Shown piece after piece: positions 1 through 11,929 of a DNA stretch of 64,000 nt (position 1 is its first letter; every line of letters starts with the position of its first letter). The DNA is taken from positions 22,188 to 86,187 of the forward strand of contig JAFLJL010014638.1 in NCBI GenBank assembly GCA_018398815.1. The letters are read 5' to 3'. A model generated the notes under the pieces. The model was not told the origin of the DNA. It searched no databases and saw nothing but the letters and a program-made list of their open reading frames with translations. Both the position numbers and the translations under genes were made by a program. The stretch is from Conus ventricosus. Its lineage: Eukaryota; Mollusca; Gastropoda; Neogastropoda; Conidae.

Positions 1-995
1 TTATATCTGTAACCACAATATGAATCGTTACCAAAAAAAAACTGCAATTACATAAAATACAATAAAATGCACGCTTTTAAGACTAAATACATAAAAACCC
101 TTCAACCACATAACACGGCATACTACGAACTTCATATAATTCACAGATCTCCCCGGGCGCCGTCCACATGTCTCAATATACAATAAAACGCTTTCTTCCA
201 CAACCCAAGCCACAGCTACAGCAAAAAAAAGACGAAAAAGGAAACCCAAAGGGCCCCCCCCAAACCTTCCCAACAAAAGCGATGAGAAGAAACGGGGCCA
301 ACACAGCAAGCACAATATATTTAGTCAAACTATCAAAGAAGAACCGCAAATTCCAAGACACAGTAACCCATACAGAAGAACCGCAATTCAAAAAGCACTA
401 AAAACCCATAGAAGAACGCAATTCACAAAAGGACAGCAATCCACAGAAGAAAACCGCAGATTCTAAAGCACAGAAACCTAGAAGAACGCAGATTCACAAC
501 ACAGAAAAAAAATATTGAACCCCCGGGAACACAATTTCCCCAAATCCCATAGAACACAATAAACTGGGTTCGACGCACCGTTTGATCAAAAAAAATATTA
601 ATTTCCCCGTGTATTTATACACAGTTTCACATCAAAAAATACAGCCCACTACCACATGCGGGGGTAAAATTGGGGCCCAAAATAAAAATTCTTACAGGTT
701 TTAAATACTCCGGGGGGCACAGCTTTCACAAACAATTTAAACAAATACTTTCCTGCTACATTTCCCTGGTACCGCATCAAAAGCATCCCACAATACACAT
801 GAACATCGATGCACACGACCACTGGGCACCTCTCCACATGTAACACACGGAAAAACAAGATTAAAACAAATAAATTAGGCTGGAAAACCAAAGCCTCTGC
901 CTTTAATTCTTTGCTCCCTCTCTTGTCCATTTATTATTTTCGTCATGTAGTTACCAAGTCTTTTTAAAGTTGACGCAAAATTTACGTTCGTCACA
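1..995 (-). repeat. LTR of Gypsy copy 1 (partial; 3' LTR of a minus-strand element)
   Basis: It aligns with 54,951-56,006 of copy 2, from the segment around TGAATCGTTACC to the terminal ...GTCACA at 991-995. The first roughly 140 bases of the LTR lie outside the window. The purine-rich tract on the minus strand just beyond it (plus strand CTCCCCCTCCTC near 998-1,009) matches the polypurine tract of copy 2. Confidence 0.85.
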
Positions 996-1009
996 AACTC
1001 CCCCTCCTC

Positions 1010-4000
1010 AAAAAAAAAAACAATGACCGAATTGTTTTTTTTTGTTTTTTTTTTTTTTTGAAGAAGTAAAAAACACAAATACATAAACCCAGAAATCATC
1101 CCAAAAAAAACAGTTTTCAAAAACAACATTCCACAAAAACCCCTTCCTAAGATCAATTGATTTCACAAACGGGAGAAAGGTCGGGGGAAAACTTGGGCCG
1201 AACCGGGAACTGGCGACCAAAACCAAACTCCGCAAAACAACGCCCTCCATAATTCTTGATTTCTTAAATTTTGACGTTCGCGGGTACGAACGACATGATC
1301 TGTCTGCAAATAAATCTGACTCCCCAAAGAACCTTACAAACTTCTGAACAGCCCAACAATGCTAAACATCCCGCCAATAGTACGAAAACGCCTTCCAGAT
1401 CCACAACTTTCATAGCGAACACGACGGGTGAAGGACATCATACTCTCCTAAGCAATCGCACCCAAACCAACAAACAGATCGTCCTAGAACAAAAGAATTC
1501 CCCAAACCTAGGTAATAACAAAAAAGGTGCAAAAAAAATTTCCCCGAATCTTCCTCAAAGCTTCAGTACACCAGGAGTCCAAAAAAACCTTTCCAGCACG
1601 ATCAGATCTTTGATCAAATCCACAAAGGGCACCAAGTAGCGAACCTGGGAACAATCTCCGAAAAAACTGACAGCCCCAACAAAACCACCTGTTTCCGGGT
1701 ATAAGGGGGGATATTAAAAAAACTTTTCAACCCTTTTTACCTCAGACGCATTATCCACCCCAACAACAGCCCAAGGAACCAAGGAACGAAACCCCTCCCG
1801 TCTTCGAAGGACGGCTTGGGGTTAAAGACCTCAGACGGGAGAGCAAAACCCCTTCACAATTTTAAGGGACATCCCAGCAAAAATCACAAAAAATATCGTC
1901 AAAAAAACTGATGGCAGAAAACTGATCTAATGCCAGAAAAACGCATCATACGTGCAAACACTGCAGGACTGATACGCCCAAAAAGGCACCTGAAAAACTG
2001 GAAAAGACCCAAGTGTTGTAAAAGCCGCCGGACGACCCCGGGGCTTTACCACATCTGCCAATATTTTTTTGCAAGACATTTTTGTGAAAAACTGAGCATC
2101 AGCTAACCTTGAAAAAAGACCTAAACATCAGAATAGGTTCGGCATCAAAACAGAATCTTTCCAAAAGATCAAAATAAATGCAAAAAACACGTACCACTTT
2201 CTTCCGCCCAACACAACTGGAGAGGCATACGGACTTTTGGGATGGTTCAATGACCAAGATCCAACATATACCAACCTCCTCAAAAAACCTCTTTCGCAAA
2301 AAAGGGGGATACATACCACTTCTTTCTAAAGGGGGACATCTGTTGTAAGAGGGATTCGTATGCATCCCCTGAAAAGAACCTGGTCTAGGAGTAAAAAAGT
2401 CCTGAAAACATCAAAACTGCACGCAACCCTAAACCGCTGTCAACAAATACAAAAAACTGCACTAGGGGACATCTTCATCTGGCATGGAAACGCCTTGGAA
2501 CAGCTAAAGGGGAAATGGGTAAACGTCATCAAGCCCTGGACGACCCCAACTTAAAACCACTTCATAACTACAAAAAACCCCCGGAGAGGACCACAGAAAG
2601 ACCAACTCTTGGAAAACCCAGAAAACCTGTTCCGCTCAAAACCAAAGGTGCTATCTCTGACCAACCTGAAGATTTTGTGAAAAAAACAACTGTGGGTACA
2701 AACACAGCAGAAGTAAAACAACCCACGACGAATATACTTTTTGAGCAACGCATAAAAAAATTTTTTCCTTCCCCTTGACAAAACCTTGAATCTGATGCAA
2801 AACTTTGAAAACGGGGAAGGGCCCCTGACCAACTGCAAACAACTTTTGAGTCATCGGCAAAAAAACTAAAACTCGTTATCAACGGAAAGGGCGTTCCTTT
2901 GGCCTTCTGTCAAAATATTTTTTCCCTCAAAGGGGAACACAGAATTCCCATACTAACTTACATGATCAGCAATGACTTCTTGAGTTAAAACAAGTACAAA
3001 AAAGAGGGGGCCCTCAACATCCGACACCCCCAGTCCACGCCCTGTAGTAAAGCAACAGGCCCACAAACCTTCGACCAAACCAACTGAAAGGGAGAAACCT
3101 GTACTTTCAGGGGGCAACCTCGCACGCAAAAAACAGGGCAGGCAAATATCGATGCCACCCTTTTTTGGGTGATGGGGAAATTTTTTTCAACAGATTTCAA
3201 AGTCCCGTGAAATCTTTCGACATGCCCATTTGCTTGGATAACGCGATGTACTTATCCCTTTCACCACATAAAGCAAAAACTGCTTCATAAGCCAAGTTGA
3301 ACTGGTACCCTATAAACAAAATCTCCTTGGGAAACCAAAACGGAAAAGATTCAACAACGCTTCGCCACAGCAACAGAGGAGAAAACCTTCAAGGGAACAG
3401 CCTCTGGAAAAGGGGGTAAAAGTCAATCATGTCAAAAATTAACATGACCTGTTCCGGGGAGGAGACAGGGGGCCAACAAAAAAACACCAACACAAAAGGA
3501 TACTGATGATTGAACAAAGCAAGGGGGACGGACAAACTCTACCCTTTTATGCTGTCTTCTGACACACATCACAGGAAGCAACATACTTTGCAACATCCAC
3601 GTCCCCTCCAGCCCAAAAAAACTTTTTTTAAGGATTCAGACAGGTACGCCCAGAAACCCCAATGACCCACAAAAACAATCATCCCACAATAACACGAAGG
3701 GGGAATTTAACAGAAAAACAACCTGACAAAAAGATTTCATTTTTTACAAAATGCCCGTACAGAACCCATCAGACAAAAATATAAAAGGCATTTTTTCCTA
3801 AACCCCTCACCTCACCAAAACTGACGGAAGCATGACTTCAATGACGCATCCCTTCTTTTTCTGAACAAGACAGAACGGGAAATGTTCAGAAACAATTTGG
3901 GATTGACACAAAGGGTTTTTTTTCCACAACAGCTTAGCTCTAGCTCCGAACGGCGGCTAAAGAGAAAGGTTCACCAGTCACACTAAACCCCGCTCCAAAG

Positions 4001-5664
4001 AAACCCAGGTACATTTCCCACAAGAGATCGCGACAGGGGATCCAAGACACAACAATCAAATCGCCCACAAAAAAAGGACAACGACTGAAAATTAGCCATG
4101 GAAAAATCTCAAAACGACCACCCAAAAAAAACACACTTCATGTGGGTTTCCTACTCTGACTGTCAGAAAATAACCTCTGCGAACGCCACAAAAGGTACAC
4201 CTATCACGCAGAACAGAACTCAAATGCCATTCACAAAACCAGACTCCAAAACAATTTGCCCGTGAACCACCACAGCTAGACAAGCAAAAATATCAAAACA
4301 GAACAACAAGCGCGGGGCTGTTTGCTGCGGGTGAGTTCCCGACAACTGGAGTTATAACCACAAAAAAAATTTATCTGGGGCTAAGTTTTAAATTCTACAG
4401 GGGGTTTTTACCCACTTCCATGGACACCTACAGCAACATTCCTGTCTTTTACCAAAAAAACACACAACACTACAGCGACAAAAGCACTTCCCGGAAACTC
4501 TTTCTGCCCTAGGGGATGACGGCGCCACGACCCCGATAACGCAACCGCCAAAGTTTTTTCCACACCAAAAAGAACCAAAAAACTGATGACCACAAAAACG
4601 CTACCCTCAAAATTTTTTCCACTCACCGAGTAACCCGAGTAGTGGGCCATGTTTTTAAAGTTAGAACTGTTTCCCTATCAACTGACCACAGTCGGAGTTC
4701 TATCAACGACCGGATCGATTTCTAACAAACTGACCAGGATTTTGTACCCAAAAAGAACAAAAATGTTTACATCAGCTTTCCTAAAAGCACCTTTGTTGGA
4801 AAACCCTGTAGCTCTGCAGACTTGATCTTTCATCAAAAATTTTCACATCTCTCTCACAAAAAAAAGTACCAAGCTTAGAGACACACTCCAAAAATGCCAC
4901 GCAAGGTAAAATCCACCAATCTTCAAAAGACTTATCAAATTTTTTACAAAGAGACCCAAAAGTCAAACAAACGCTAAGTTCAACGCAAAGGTCTCAAAGT
5001 TCCCGATTTGGTTTAGCCTCACGGAAAAAGCAAAGAAAACCACTGGGGTACATTAAATTTTTCAGCAAGCTCCTTTCAAAAGCCGTAAACACAACATTAT
5101 TTTACAAACTGGATATAGAGTTAAAGCGGAACCCTCGCAATGCAGACAGGAGTTACCCACAAACCCAGACCATCCCCAAGGGAAGAGCATGGGTTTAAAA
5201 AGAAACAAGAACTGTCTATAATCAGTTTTTTCTTTAAAAAAGGGGGAACTAGGGAAAAGTTTGGGGGAGGGGCGTTTTCACCTGGGAAAACCCCAACCCG
5301 ACCCACGTCCTGTCCTGAACGCACTCGTTTAAAATGACTTAAACTGATTCTTTTTGTTTCCTCACCTTGCATTCTTTTTTTTTCCCCCCGCTTCTTTTTT
5401 TTTCCCCTTTCATTCTTTTTGTTCTTCTTTCTTTGTATTTTTAACTGCTCCTTTTTGTTATCTCTTCTTTTCCCGCTGTACTTTTAACTGAAAAACTTTC
5501 AATCGCTTCTTTCCCTCTCTCTCCATGTCCGGGCATACTTTGTCAACATAGTCCAACAAGCTGGGCCTCCAAACCCCAACTTTCCCCCCTGTAAATACTT
5601 AGCGAAAACTTTGTCCTCGTCCACAGAGGACACAACAGGACTTTCTTCCTACTTTCTGTGCCAT
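1010..5664 (-). pseudogene. gag-pol remains of Gypsy copy 1
   Basis: Minus-strand coding remains, read only by alignment to copy 2. Approximate blocks from the 5' end of the element: gag from about 5,664 to 4,420, protease about 4,420-3,900, integrase about 3,880-2,560, reverse transcriptase and RNase H about 2,365-1,165. The integrase region still shows the H2C2-type finger and core in broken frames, and the reverse transcriptase block keeps the same order relative to integrase as copy 2. The frame is broken every few dozen bases, mostly at A, C, G or T runs that are mixed sequence in copy 2, so the breaks are more likely consensus errors than decay. Confidence 0.75.
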
Positions 5665-6381
5665 AAAGAAAATATGAAATAAAGCCGTCAAACCCACCAC
5701 ACACTAGGGCAAATACAAACAATTTTTTATCACAAACAAAAAAAAAATTTTAAACCCCGTCCCTAAAATAATATGAATTTTAAAGAATTTTTTTTCAAAC
5801 AACAAAAAACGACAACACCTTAAAAAAATAATATTTTCAAAAACCCAACCCAAAAAAAAGATAGAGATAAACGATGAAACAAAATTTAGGAATATGGGGG
5901 GGAAAAAGAAAACCAATCGTAAACAATGCCAAAATTACAGCAACAATATAAATCAAGCAATGCATGAGGTAATAACAAATAATCAAATTTTTGTTGTTGT
6001 TGTTGTTTTTTTACACACTAAGCATTCAAAACAAAAGAACCCTAAGAAAAGCTGAAGAAACAAACAAAACCCTATAAGAAAGAAACAGAAAAAACAAGAA
6101 TGACTGAAGATAAAAAAATTAAAACCCCAAAAGGAAGGAAGAACAGGGAACTAGGGGCCCCCGACTCCAGAAACTATAAAAGAGAACCCGTTATGTTGGA
6201 GACGGGAAAGAAAGTTGACAAAAAAATCAAACAACAAAACAATACAACACAACTCGATTTTTCAAAAGAAAATCTGTGAACTACCAACACTTTTAATTGG
6301 GGCAATTATAGGGCCACAAAAACAAATCCCACCACTAAGCAATTTGAATCAGTACAAAAGAAGTTAACTCGGGTCACCCAA

Positions 6382-7499
6382 AGTTCGGGTGGGTTTTTGG
6401 TGCGTGTTTTTTTTGTTTTAACCTCCCCCCAAAATTTGGATCTGGGACGATTTTCCCCCACACACACCCACACCATACAACAAGATAGCCACAACACCCT
6501 GTAAAATTTTTCTTCTTTTTAATGCTGCCTACCATCAAATGAATCGTTACCAAAACAAAAATCATACATAGAAACAGATCAATGCACGTCAATTAAACAC
6601 AAACATAAACACTTCCCACATATATCAGCTTCATACTACGAACTTTATATAATTTAAAAATCTCGCCGGCGCCGTCCACAGTCTCACATATACAACAACG
6701 CATTCATTTCCCATTTCCCAAGCCACAGTCTAACACTAAAAAAAGACGAAGAAGATAACCAAGGCCCCACACAGCCGTTCCCCCAAAAACAAGCGATAAA
6801 AAAAACGGGTCTCAAAACAGCAAGCACAATAATTGTCGAACTACAGAAAAGAACCGCAAATTCACAAGACACAGTAACCCAAAAAAAGAACCGCAGATTC
6901 ATAAAGCACTGTAAACCATAGAAAAAGCAGATTCACAAGGACAGCAATCCCCAGAAAAAACCCCAGATTCATAAAACAAGAAACCCTAGAAAACTGCAAT
7001 TTACAAAGGCACAGTAAAAAAATATTAATCCCCGAAACACAATTCACCAAAGCCCATAAACACAAAAAACTTCGGTTTTAAAAGCACCGTTATCAAAAAA
7101 ATATTTTCTTTTCCGTGTATTTAAACTACAGTTTCACATCAATAAATCAGCCCATGACCACTGGGTGGACAATTGAGCACTATTAAATTTCTACAGGATT
7201 TAAAATACCTCGGCGGGACAGCATTCACAACAATTTTAAACAAAAACATTTCCTCAAAAAATTCCGCGGGTACCGTCACAAAAAAACCCCCCCTACACAT
7301 GAACACGATGCACACTGACCACTCGGGGCAGCCTCTCCACATGAAAAACTACGGAGAAAACATGATTAAAAAAAAAATAAATTAGGCGGGCACCAAACCC
7401 GCCTTAATTCTTGCTCCCTTCTCTTGCTATATTATTATTTTCGTCATGTAGTTACCTATGTCATTTTAAGTTGACGTCAAAATTTACGTTGACGTCACA
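6382..7499 (-). repeat. LTR of Gypsy copy 1 (5' LTR of a minus-strand element)
   Basis: Corresponds to 61,753-62,949. Its left edge follows GGTCACC, the primer-binding-site side, at about 6,372-6,380, and its right edge is the CA at 7,498-7,499. The last 90 bases or so are nearly identical to copy 2, unlike the rest of the LTR. Confidence 0.88.
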
Positions 7500-8456
7500 G
7501 TTGTAGTTTTTTATTGTTCCTACCTGGAGTCTAAGGTCAGAAGGCAGCATGTATAAACCAGTGCCAACAGCAAAGTCTACTTTCGATCTTGCGTATTGTA
7601 AAACATTTTGGTACCTTTTTATACTTGAATCTAAATCAACTGTAGAATTAATGGCGTTCTCTAAATTTGCTAAGTATTGTTTTGTGCATCAAAGCCAGTA
7701 GAAGAATCAGTTATGCTCGACCTTGTCTGTGCTTGCGAACCTAGCAAACCCAACGTAAGTACGAATAGAGTCGTTTATTCGTACTATTCCCGCTTTAGTT
7801 AGGCCCTCAGATATGTCTAAGATAAATGTTGTCCATGCTGTTTTATGCTCTTGCTCTATGGACCCGAGGTGAACGCCTGTGCCTGAAGAGAAAGATGTGT
7901 AAGGAGGATTCCAGTCATAGTTATACTTTCTGTGCACGCCCCACAAATAAGGAGTGCCTAAGCCATGATTAAGATCTGACTTTTGTCTAAAGTCTGTCTT
8001 AACATTAATATTGAATTCGTTACAAATCCTTTCAAAAGCCTTCATGTCTATTTTGGTTGCTGAATGGATTAAACGGTTTGTCATTTGGTAATGGCGCTCG
8101 CAGTTCAGTCAAAATACGCCTGAAGGTGTAATAGAAATGAAATCTGTACACTGACCTCACCAAAGGATCAGGATGATTTAAATGATCAGCATACGACACT
8201 CCACACCCAGTTGATGCACAAAACACAGCAAAGTTTAACTGGTTCTGATAAAACTGCATCGGATGACTGAACCACACTTTGCGATGTAGTCTTTTTTAAT
8301 AGGGGGTTAAGATATCTGCTTAATGAGTACTCACCTTTTTATGAAAAGTGACAGTCTGGGTCACAGCAATGACAAGGGTGTCATTTGCTATATTTTTAAG
8401 ATGTAGTGCGGCCCAACAGAATATTTTGCATCTTTAGTATATTTGAACGCACTCAT
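7500..8456 (-). pseudogene. conserved Polinton protein of unknown role, copy B, 3' end cut by Gypsy
   Basis: Minus-strand gene starting MSAFKY at 8,456 and reading towards the Gypsy LTR at 7,499, which removes the last codons. Recognisable segments, in order, are VWFSHPMQFYQNQLNFAVF, GCGVSYADHLNHPDP, RSVYRFHFYYTFRRILTEL, NDSIRTYV and LENAINSTVDLDSSIKRYQ. I recall this protein as a regular companion of the capsid genes in cnidarian and molluscan Polintons; a structural role is inference. Frameshifts near 8,060 and 7,745 fall at different positions from those in the copy at 62,950-63,912, which suggests sequencing error. The start codon lies only 18 bases from the divergent start of the penton-like gene. 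Confidence 0.7.
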
Positions 8457-8474
8457 TTTTATTTTGTTTAAAAA

Positions 8475-9157
8475 ATGTTTGTAACAATAACAACTCAAGA
8501 CCGTCCTTCGTTTTTAGAACATGCTGTTGAGAACGATTGCGGAACCAAAATGGTCGCACTCCATGAAATTTTTTACAAAGTCGTATGTTTAATATTACTA
8601 AATCCCTAAATAAATAATAAGATTCTAAAAGTTGACAAAACAGGGCCAAAGTTAGCCAGTTAACAATACCTGATGGTTATACGGTTTTGCTCACTAAAAG
8701 AAGCAATGAGTAACTTTGACATTACTCTCAAACTTAACAATGCGAATCTGAAAACAATGTTATCATTCAAGCCTGAAGAAGAAGCAGGTTACTATTTTGA
8801 TAAAGAGCTAGCTAAAATGTTAGGCTTTGCAGCTAACAATCATAGATTTAGAGTTACACCAACAAAACTACTTATGAGGGGGAAAGTCCGCTCAATCTGC
8901 ATTACATTCATTACTCTATGTTCATTTAGACGAGCTAAGCACTGATGAAAACTTACATGATGGAAGGCCCTCAAATGTTTTAAGAGCTCTTCCATCAGGG
9001 AAAGCTGCATATTGCGATTATGAAATTATACAATTCCCTAATTTACAGTTTAAAGATTAGTTTGTGGAGGGTCGGAACATTTAATATAAAGATCACAGAC
9101 AAAACAGGAAAAGTTGTAAAATGTGATAACCTGCACATTGTTTTGGAAATAAAATAA
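8475..9157 (+). CDS. penton-like minor capsid protein of Polinton copy B (frameshifted)
   Basis: Reads from ATG at 8,475 (MFVTITTQDR) to a double stop at 9,155, with about three single-base shifts near 8,600, 8,890 and 9,055. Ordered segments: a short N-terminal beta-rich part, then MSNFDITLKLNNANLKTM at 8,706, FDKELAKMLGFAANNHRFR, LLYVHLDELS, and a C-terminal IKITDKTGKVV..LHIVLEIK. This layout, about 220 residues ending in a 'DxTGK..F..G...I.L.F' type strand, matches the minor capsid (penton, single jelly-roll) protein of Polintons as I know the family. It would form capsid vertices. The assignment is from motif memory; a profile search would settle it. Confidence 0.62.
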
Positions 9158-9164
9158 TAAACTG

Positions 9165-10030
9165 TACTAAAAAATGTTGCGGGGGCCAAAGAACCAGGAG
9201 TTACATTGGCGCCTGTAAGGTGTATAACCTTAGAATTAAAAGACCTTGCAGACGTTGCGGACTTTGAACAGAACGGTGAGATAGGCACTTTGTATGGTTT
9301 TGAGTACACTAAAGATGGTGATTATAAACGCAAAGAGGTTGGCGACAACAAAAAGTTTCCCTAAACTAGAACAACTGCGCAATCTAGAAGCAAAAAATGT
9401 TGGCCAGTATGAATATAAAATAGTTCGAAAACCTGACCTTAAATGGCATTTAGAACCATATTTAGAATGGGAAATAAAATTTGAATTCATAAGCCATTTA
9501 CATTTTTTAGCCGTCAAAAAGTTTCAGAAAAGCTTTCAACTCTGGTCCTTTACACGTAAGTCTTATGCCAAGAGACAATAGTCGGAAAGAGATGAAATAA
9601 CGCCGTATGGAAAAAAACAGTACAATCCTCCACAGAAGAGAAACGGTTTTAAAGGAAGCTTCTACAAGATTACAATTCATTCCACAAATGAAATTAGGAG
9701 ATGCGTTCACAAATGATATTTGAAATTTCTGTCTAAAAAGATAAGGGGAGGATGGGGTTTGTGGGCGTTAGTGACGTCCTTCTAAAAGGAATTCTAATTA
9801 GCTGGCAAAACTTAGACGTTGAAAAACTTAAAGTTACCGTCGTCATTCTTCACAATGGCGAGGATATTAAGGTCATAACAACAAGCAACAAAATCATATT
9901 AGTCTAAATAGAAACAATCTTACAGAACTGAATTGGATTAATCTTACACATTTAGACCTTATAGGATTTTATTATACTGAACAAGTTTTGACAGAGAGCA
10001 TGATAAAAACAATAACTGGATTAGATTAAG
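9165..10030 (+). pseudogene. unrecognised Polinton coding region, heavily frameshifted
   Basis: Between the penton-like gene and the ATPase lies about 860 bases of plus-strand coding-like sequence in several frames. Readable stretches are ITLELKDLADVADFEQNGE, IGTLYGFEYTKDGDYKRKE, NVGQYEYKIVRKPDLKWHL, NLDVEKLKVTVVILHNGED and LTHLDLIGFYYTEQ, the last ending just before the ATPase start. I do not recognise a family. The position is where several Polintons carry the adenovirus-like cysteine protease, but I see no His/Asn/Cys catalytic signature. It may be one gene of about 280 residues or two. Confidence 0.45.
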
Positions 10031-10045
10031 TTCTGTTATAAAACT

Positions 10046-10655
10046 ATGGAGCAGTTAAACTTTATGACAAAAACCCCTCATTGTTCATTAATTTGTGGAC
10101 AAACTGGTTGTGGAAAAACAATATTTATCCTCGACCTGTTACAAACAGTTTTATCGTTATAATTTTGATCATATTGTGATTTTCTGCCCAACACTTAAAT
10201 GGAACAAAGCATATCATGATAGAAGGTTTATATGGACTGATGATAACATATTTTTAGTTGATCCCAGCAATAAACTGAGTGAATGTTAGAACACTTTTAT
10301 AGATTGTTTGAGGAACGCAGACACTATTTATTATAGATGACTGTTCGGCAGAAAGAGACATAGTTAAAAAAAGAAAAACTTTGTCAAAACTAGCCTTAGT
10401 GGAAGACATGCTGGGATAAGTGTGGATTTATGCCAGAAATATAACTCGGTTTTAAAAGACTTTAGAGAACAGTTAAAGACTGTAGTTCTATTTCACATGA
10501 AAGACAGAGATGCATTGATGAATGTTTTGCGTGAAAATGATGTTATTGAAAATGATCAGGAAAAACATAGGATTAAGCAAAAACTAAAATCTGAAAAGTT
10601 TAGTAAATTAGTATTGAAAACGGATAACCTACACAGTATGTTTGTTTGTAGATAA
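10046..10655 (+). pseudogene. genome-packaging ATPase (FtsK/HerA, A32-like) of Polinton copy B, frameshifted
   Basis: ATG at 10,046 starts MEQLNFMTKTPHCSLICGQTG, with Walker A GQTGCGKT at about 10,090-10,120. A Walker B-like hydrophobic strand followed by DD lies at about 10,325-10,345. Further segments are HIVIFCPTLKWNKAY, a Gly/Ser-rich sensor region and LKTVVLFHMKDRDALMNVL. It stops at 10,653-10,655. About 200 residues is normal for Polinton packaging ATPases, which pump DNA into the capsid. At least two frameshifts, near 10,140 and 10,310, break the frame. The C-terminal codons lie inside the terminal inverted repeat, so they are repeated in inverted form at 42,050-42,117. Confidence 0.75.
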
Positions 10656-10779
10656 TCGTTATTTTTTGGTTATTGAAGTCTTACTTGTCAGAGAACTAAT
10701 AAATGCCGCTTTTAGGCCACTTTCGCCCGAAAACTTGGTTGAGGGCAAGTGAGCCAGAATGAATATTTATTAGTTCTCT
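10600..10779 (-). repeat. Polinton terminal inverted repeat, right end of copy B
   Basis: About 180 bases are the reverse complement of 41,937-42,117 with small differences. Read inward, the end is AGAGAACTAATAAATATTC. The AG...CT termini fit Polintons. The repeat covers the last codons of the ATPase gene. Confidence 0.85.
10690..10779. repeat. 90-bp imperfect palindrome at the Polinton tip
   Basis: The first 15 bases AGAGAACTAATAAAT pair perfectly with the last 15 ATTTATTAGTTCTCT. The inner arms (TTTTAGGCCACTTTCGCCC against GGGCAAGTGAGCC) pair imperfectly round a loop at about 10,735. The same structure occurs at the other Polinton end. Confidence 0.8.
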
Positions 10780-10829
10780 CTCTCTCTTTCTTCTCTCTCT
10801 CTCCTCTCTCATCTCTCTCTCCTCCTCTC

Positions 10830-10880
<51 letters not shown>

Positions 10881-10973
10881 CCTCTCTCTCCTCTCTCTCT
10901 CTCTCTTCTGCAAGATGTTCCCCTTTCCACATAGGATACGAGATACTAAGTTGTGTGGTGTGTGTGTGTGTGT

Positions 10974-11009
<36 letters not shown>

Positions 11010-11051
11010 CGTGTGCGTGTGCGCGCGCGCGCGCGCGCGCGCGTGCGCGTG

Positions 11052-11090
<39 letters not shown>

Positions 11091-11112
11091 GTGTGTGTGT
11101 GTGTGTGTATAT
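10776..11112. repeat. (CT)n then (GT)n/(GC)n microsatellite
   Basis: Interrupted (CT)n at 10,776-10,910 and (GT)n with a CG-alternating core at 10,955-11,110. The core at about 11,021-11,044 is GCGC repeats, a potential Z-DNA former. The cysteine/valine-rich open frames here are translations of the repeat. 11,113-11,342 is AT-rich with nothing recognised. Confidence 0.95.
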
Positions 11113-11346
11113 GTTGAGGGTGAAGGGATTTATGGGTAATGATTAGAGAACAATAAAACTTTAAACAATTAAAAATTCTTAAACAGATTATATAATGAAA
11201 TAATGAAAAGCATGATATATGTTATTAATTAGAAAATGATTGAGTCAGAAGAAAAATAAAACATTAAGAACAATAACTATGCATTTGTACATGTGCACGT
11301 GTGTTTGTGAGACTGTGTGTATGAGTCTATCGATGTGTCTGTCCCT

Positions 11347-11418
11347 CTGTGTGTGTGTGTGTGTGTGTGTGCGTGCGTACGTGCGTGCGTGCGCGCGCGT
11401 GCGTGCGTGCGTGCGTGC

Positions 11419-11457
<39 letters not shown>

Positions 11458-11543
11458 TACGTGCGTGCGTGCGTCCGTGCATGCGTGCGTGCCTGTGTGC
11501 GAGCGTCTGTGTGTGTGTGTGGTGTGTGTGTGTGTGTGTGTGT

Positions 11544-11573
<30 letters not shown>
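11347..11573. repeat. (GT)n / (GTGC)n microsatellite
   Basis: GT runs flank a core of GTGC repeats at about 11,370-11,485. No gene is present, although frames stay open on both strands because of the repeat. Confidence 0.95.
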
Positions 11574-11574
<1 letters not shown>

Positions 11575-11691
11575 GAAATTTCACCCAAGTACATGCAGAT
11601 AAAATATTTTTGTTCCAAAAAATCAAAATGAATTAAAGTCTGTTTTGTTAGCACATTGTCTTTCACTATTGTGAATACAAATACATGTACT

Positions 11692-11720
11692 TTGTCTGTC
11701 TGTCTGTCTGTCTGTCTGTC

Positions 11721-11808
<88 letters not shown>

Positions 11809-11915
11809 AACAGTTTTCTTTAATCACATTATATCTGACTGAGAAATTCGCTTCCCCCCCCCCCCCCCTCTCTCTCTCCTCTCCCCTCCTCTCTCTCTTC
11901 TCCTCTCTCTCTCCG
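11692..11915. repeat. (TGTC)n, (CT)n and poly-C microsatellite block
   Basis: TGTC units at 11,692-11,735, CT at 11,735-11,808, and a C run followed by CT at 11,854-11,912. Confidence 0.95.
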
Positions 11916-11929
11916 TTTTTATATCATAG

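Larger units (their letters stand above)
1..7499 (-). mobile_element. Ty3/Gypsy LTR retrotransposon, copy 1 (left edge cut)
   Basis: This is a minus-strand LTR element homologous along its whole length to the better preserved copy at 54,808-62,949. It starts inside the left LTR (about 1-995), has about 5.4 kb of interior and ends with the second LTR at about 6,382-7,499. The right boundary is the nucleotide after ...GACGTCACA, followed by GTTGT, the same five bases that flank copy 2. The interior keeps the order gag, protease, integrase, reverse transcriptase, RNase H on the minus strand. Up to about 7,400 the sequence has dense homopolymer-like errors in which a base is replaced by its neighbour, so no frame is intact. 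Family and boundaries are secure by comparison with copy 2; coding state cannot be judged. Confidence 0.9.
7500..10779. mobile_element. Polinton/Maverick copy B, right-hand part
   Basis: The fragment carries, left to right, a conserved Polinton gene on the minus strand, a penton-like gene, an unknown gene and a packaging ATPase on the plus strand, and then a terminal inverted repeat ending ...ATTTATTAGTTCTCT at 10,779 next to a (CT)n array. The inverted form of that end occurs at 41,937, the left end of Polinton A. The segment 7,500-8,542 is nearly identical to 62,950-64,000, so the two are copies of one element. The left part of copy B would lie before the window, beyond the Gypsy insertion. 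Confidence 0.85.

Noticed and set aside
10749..11636. Long cysteine/valine- or histidine/threonine-rich open frames on both strands
   Set aside because: They are translations of (GT)n, (GC)n and (CT)n microsatellites; frames are open in several phases because the units lack stop codons.
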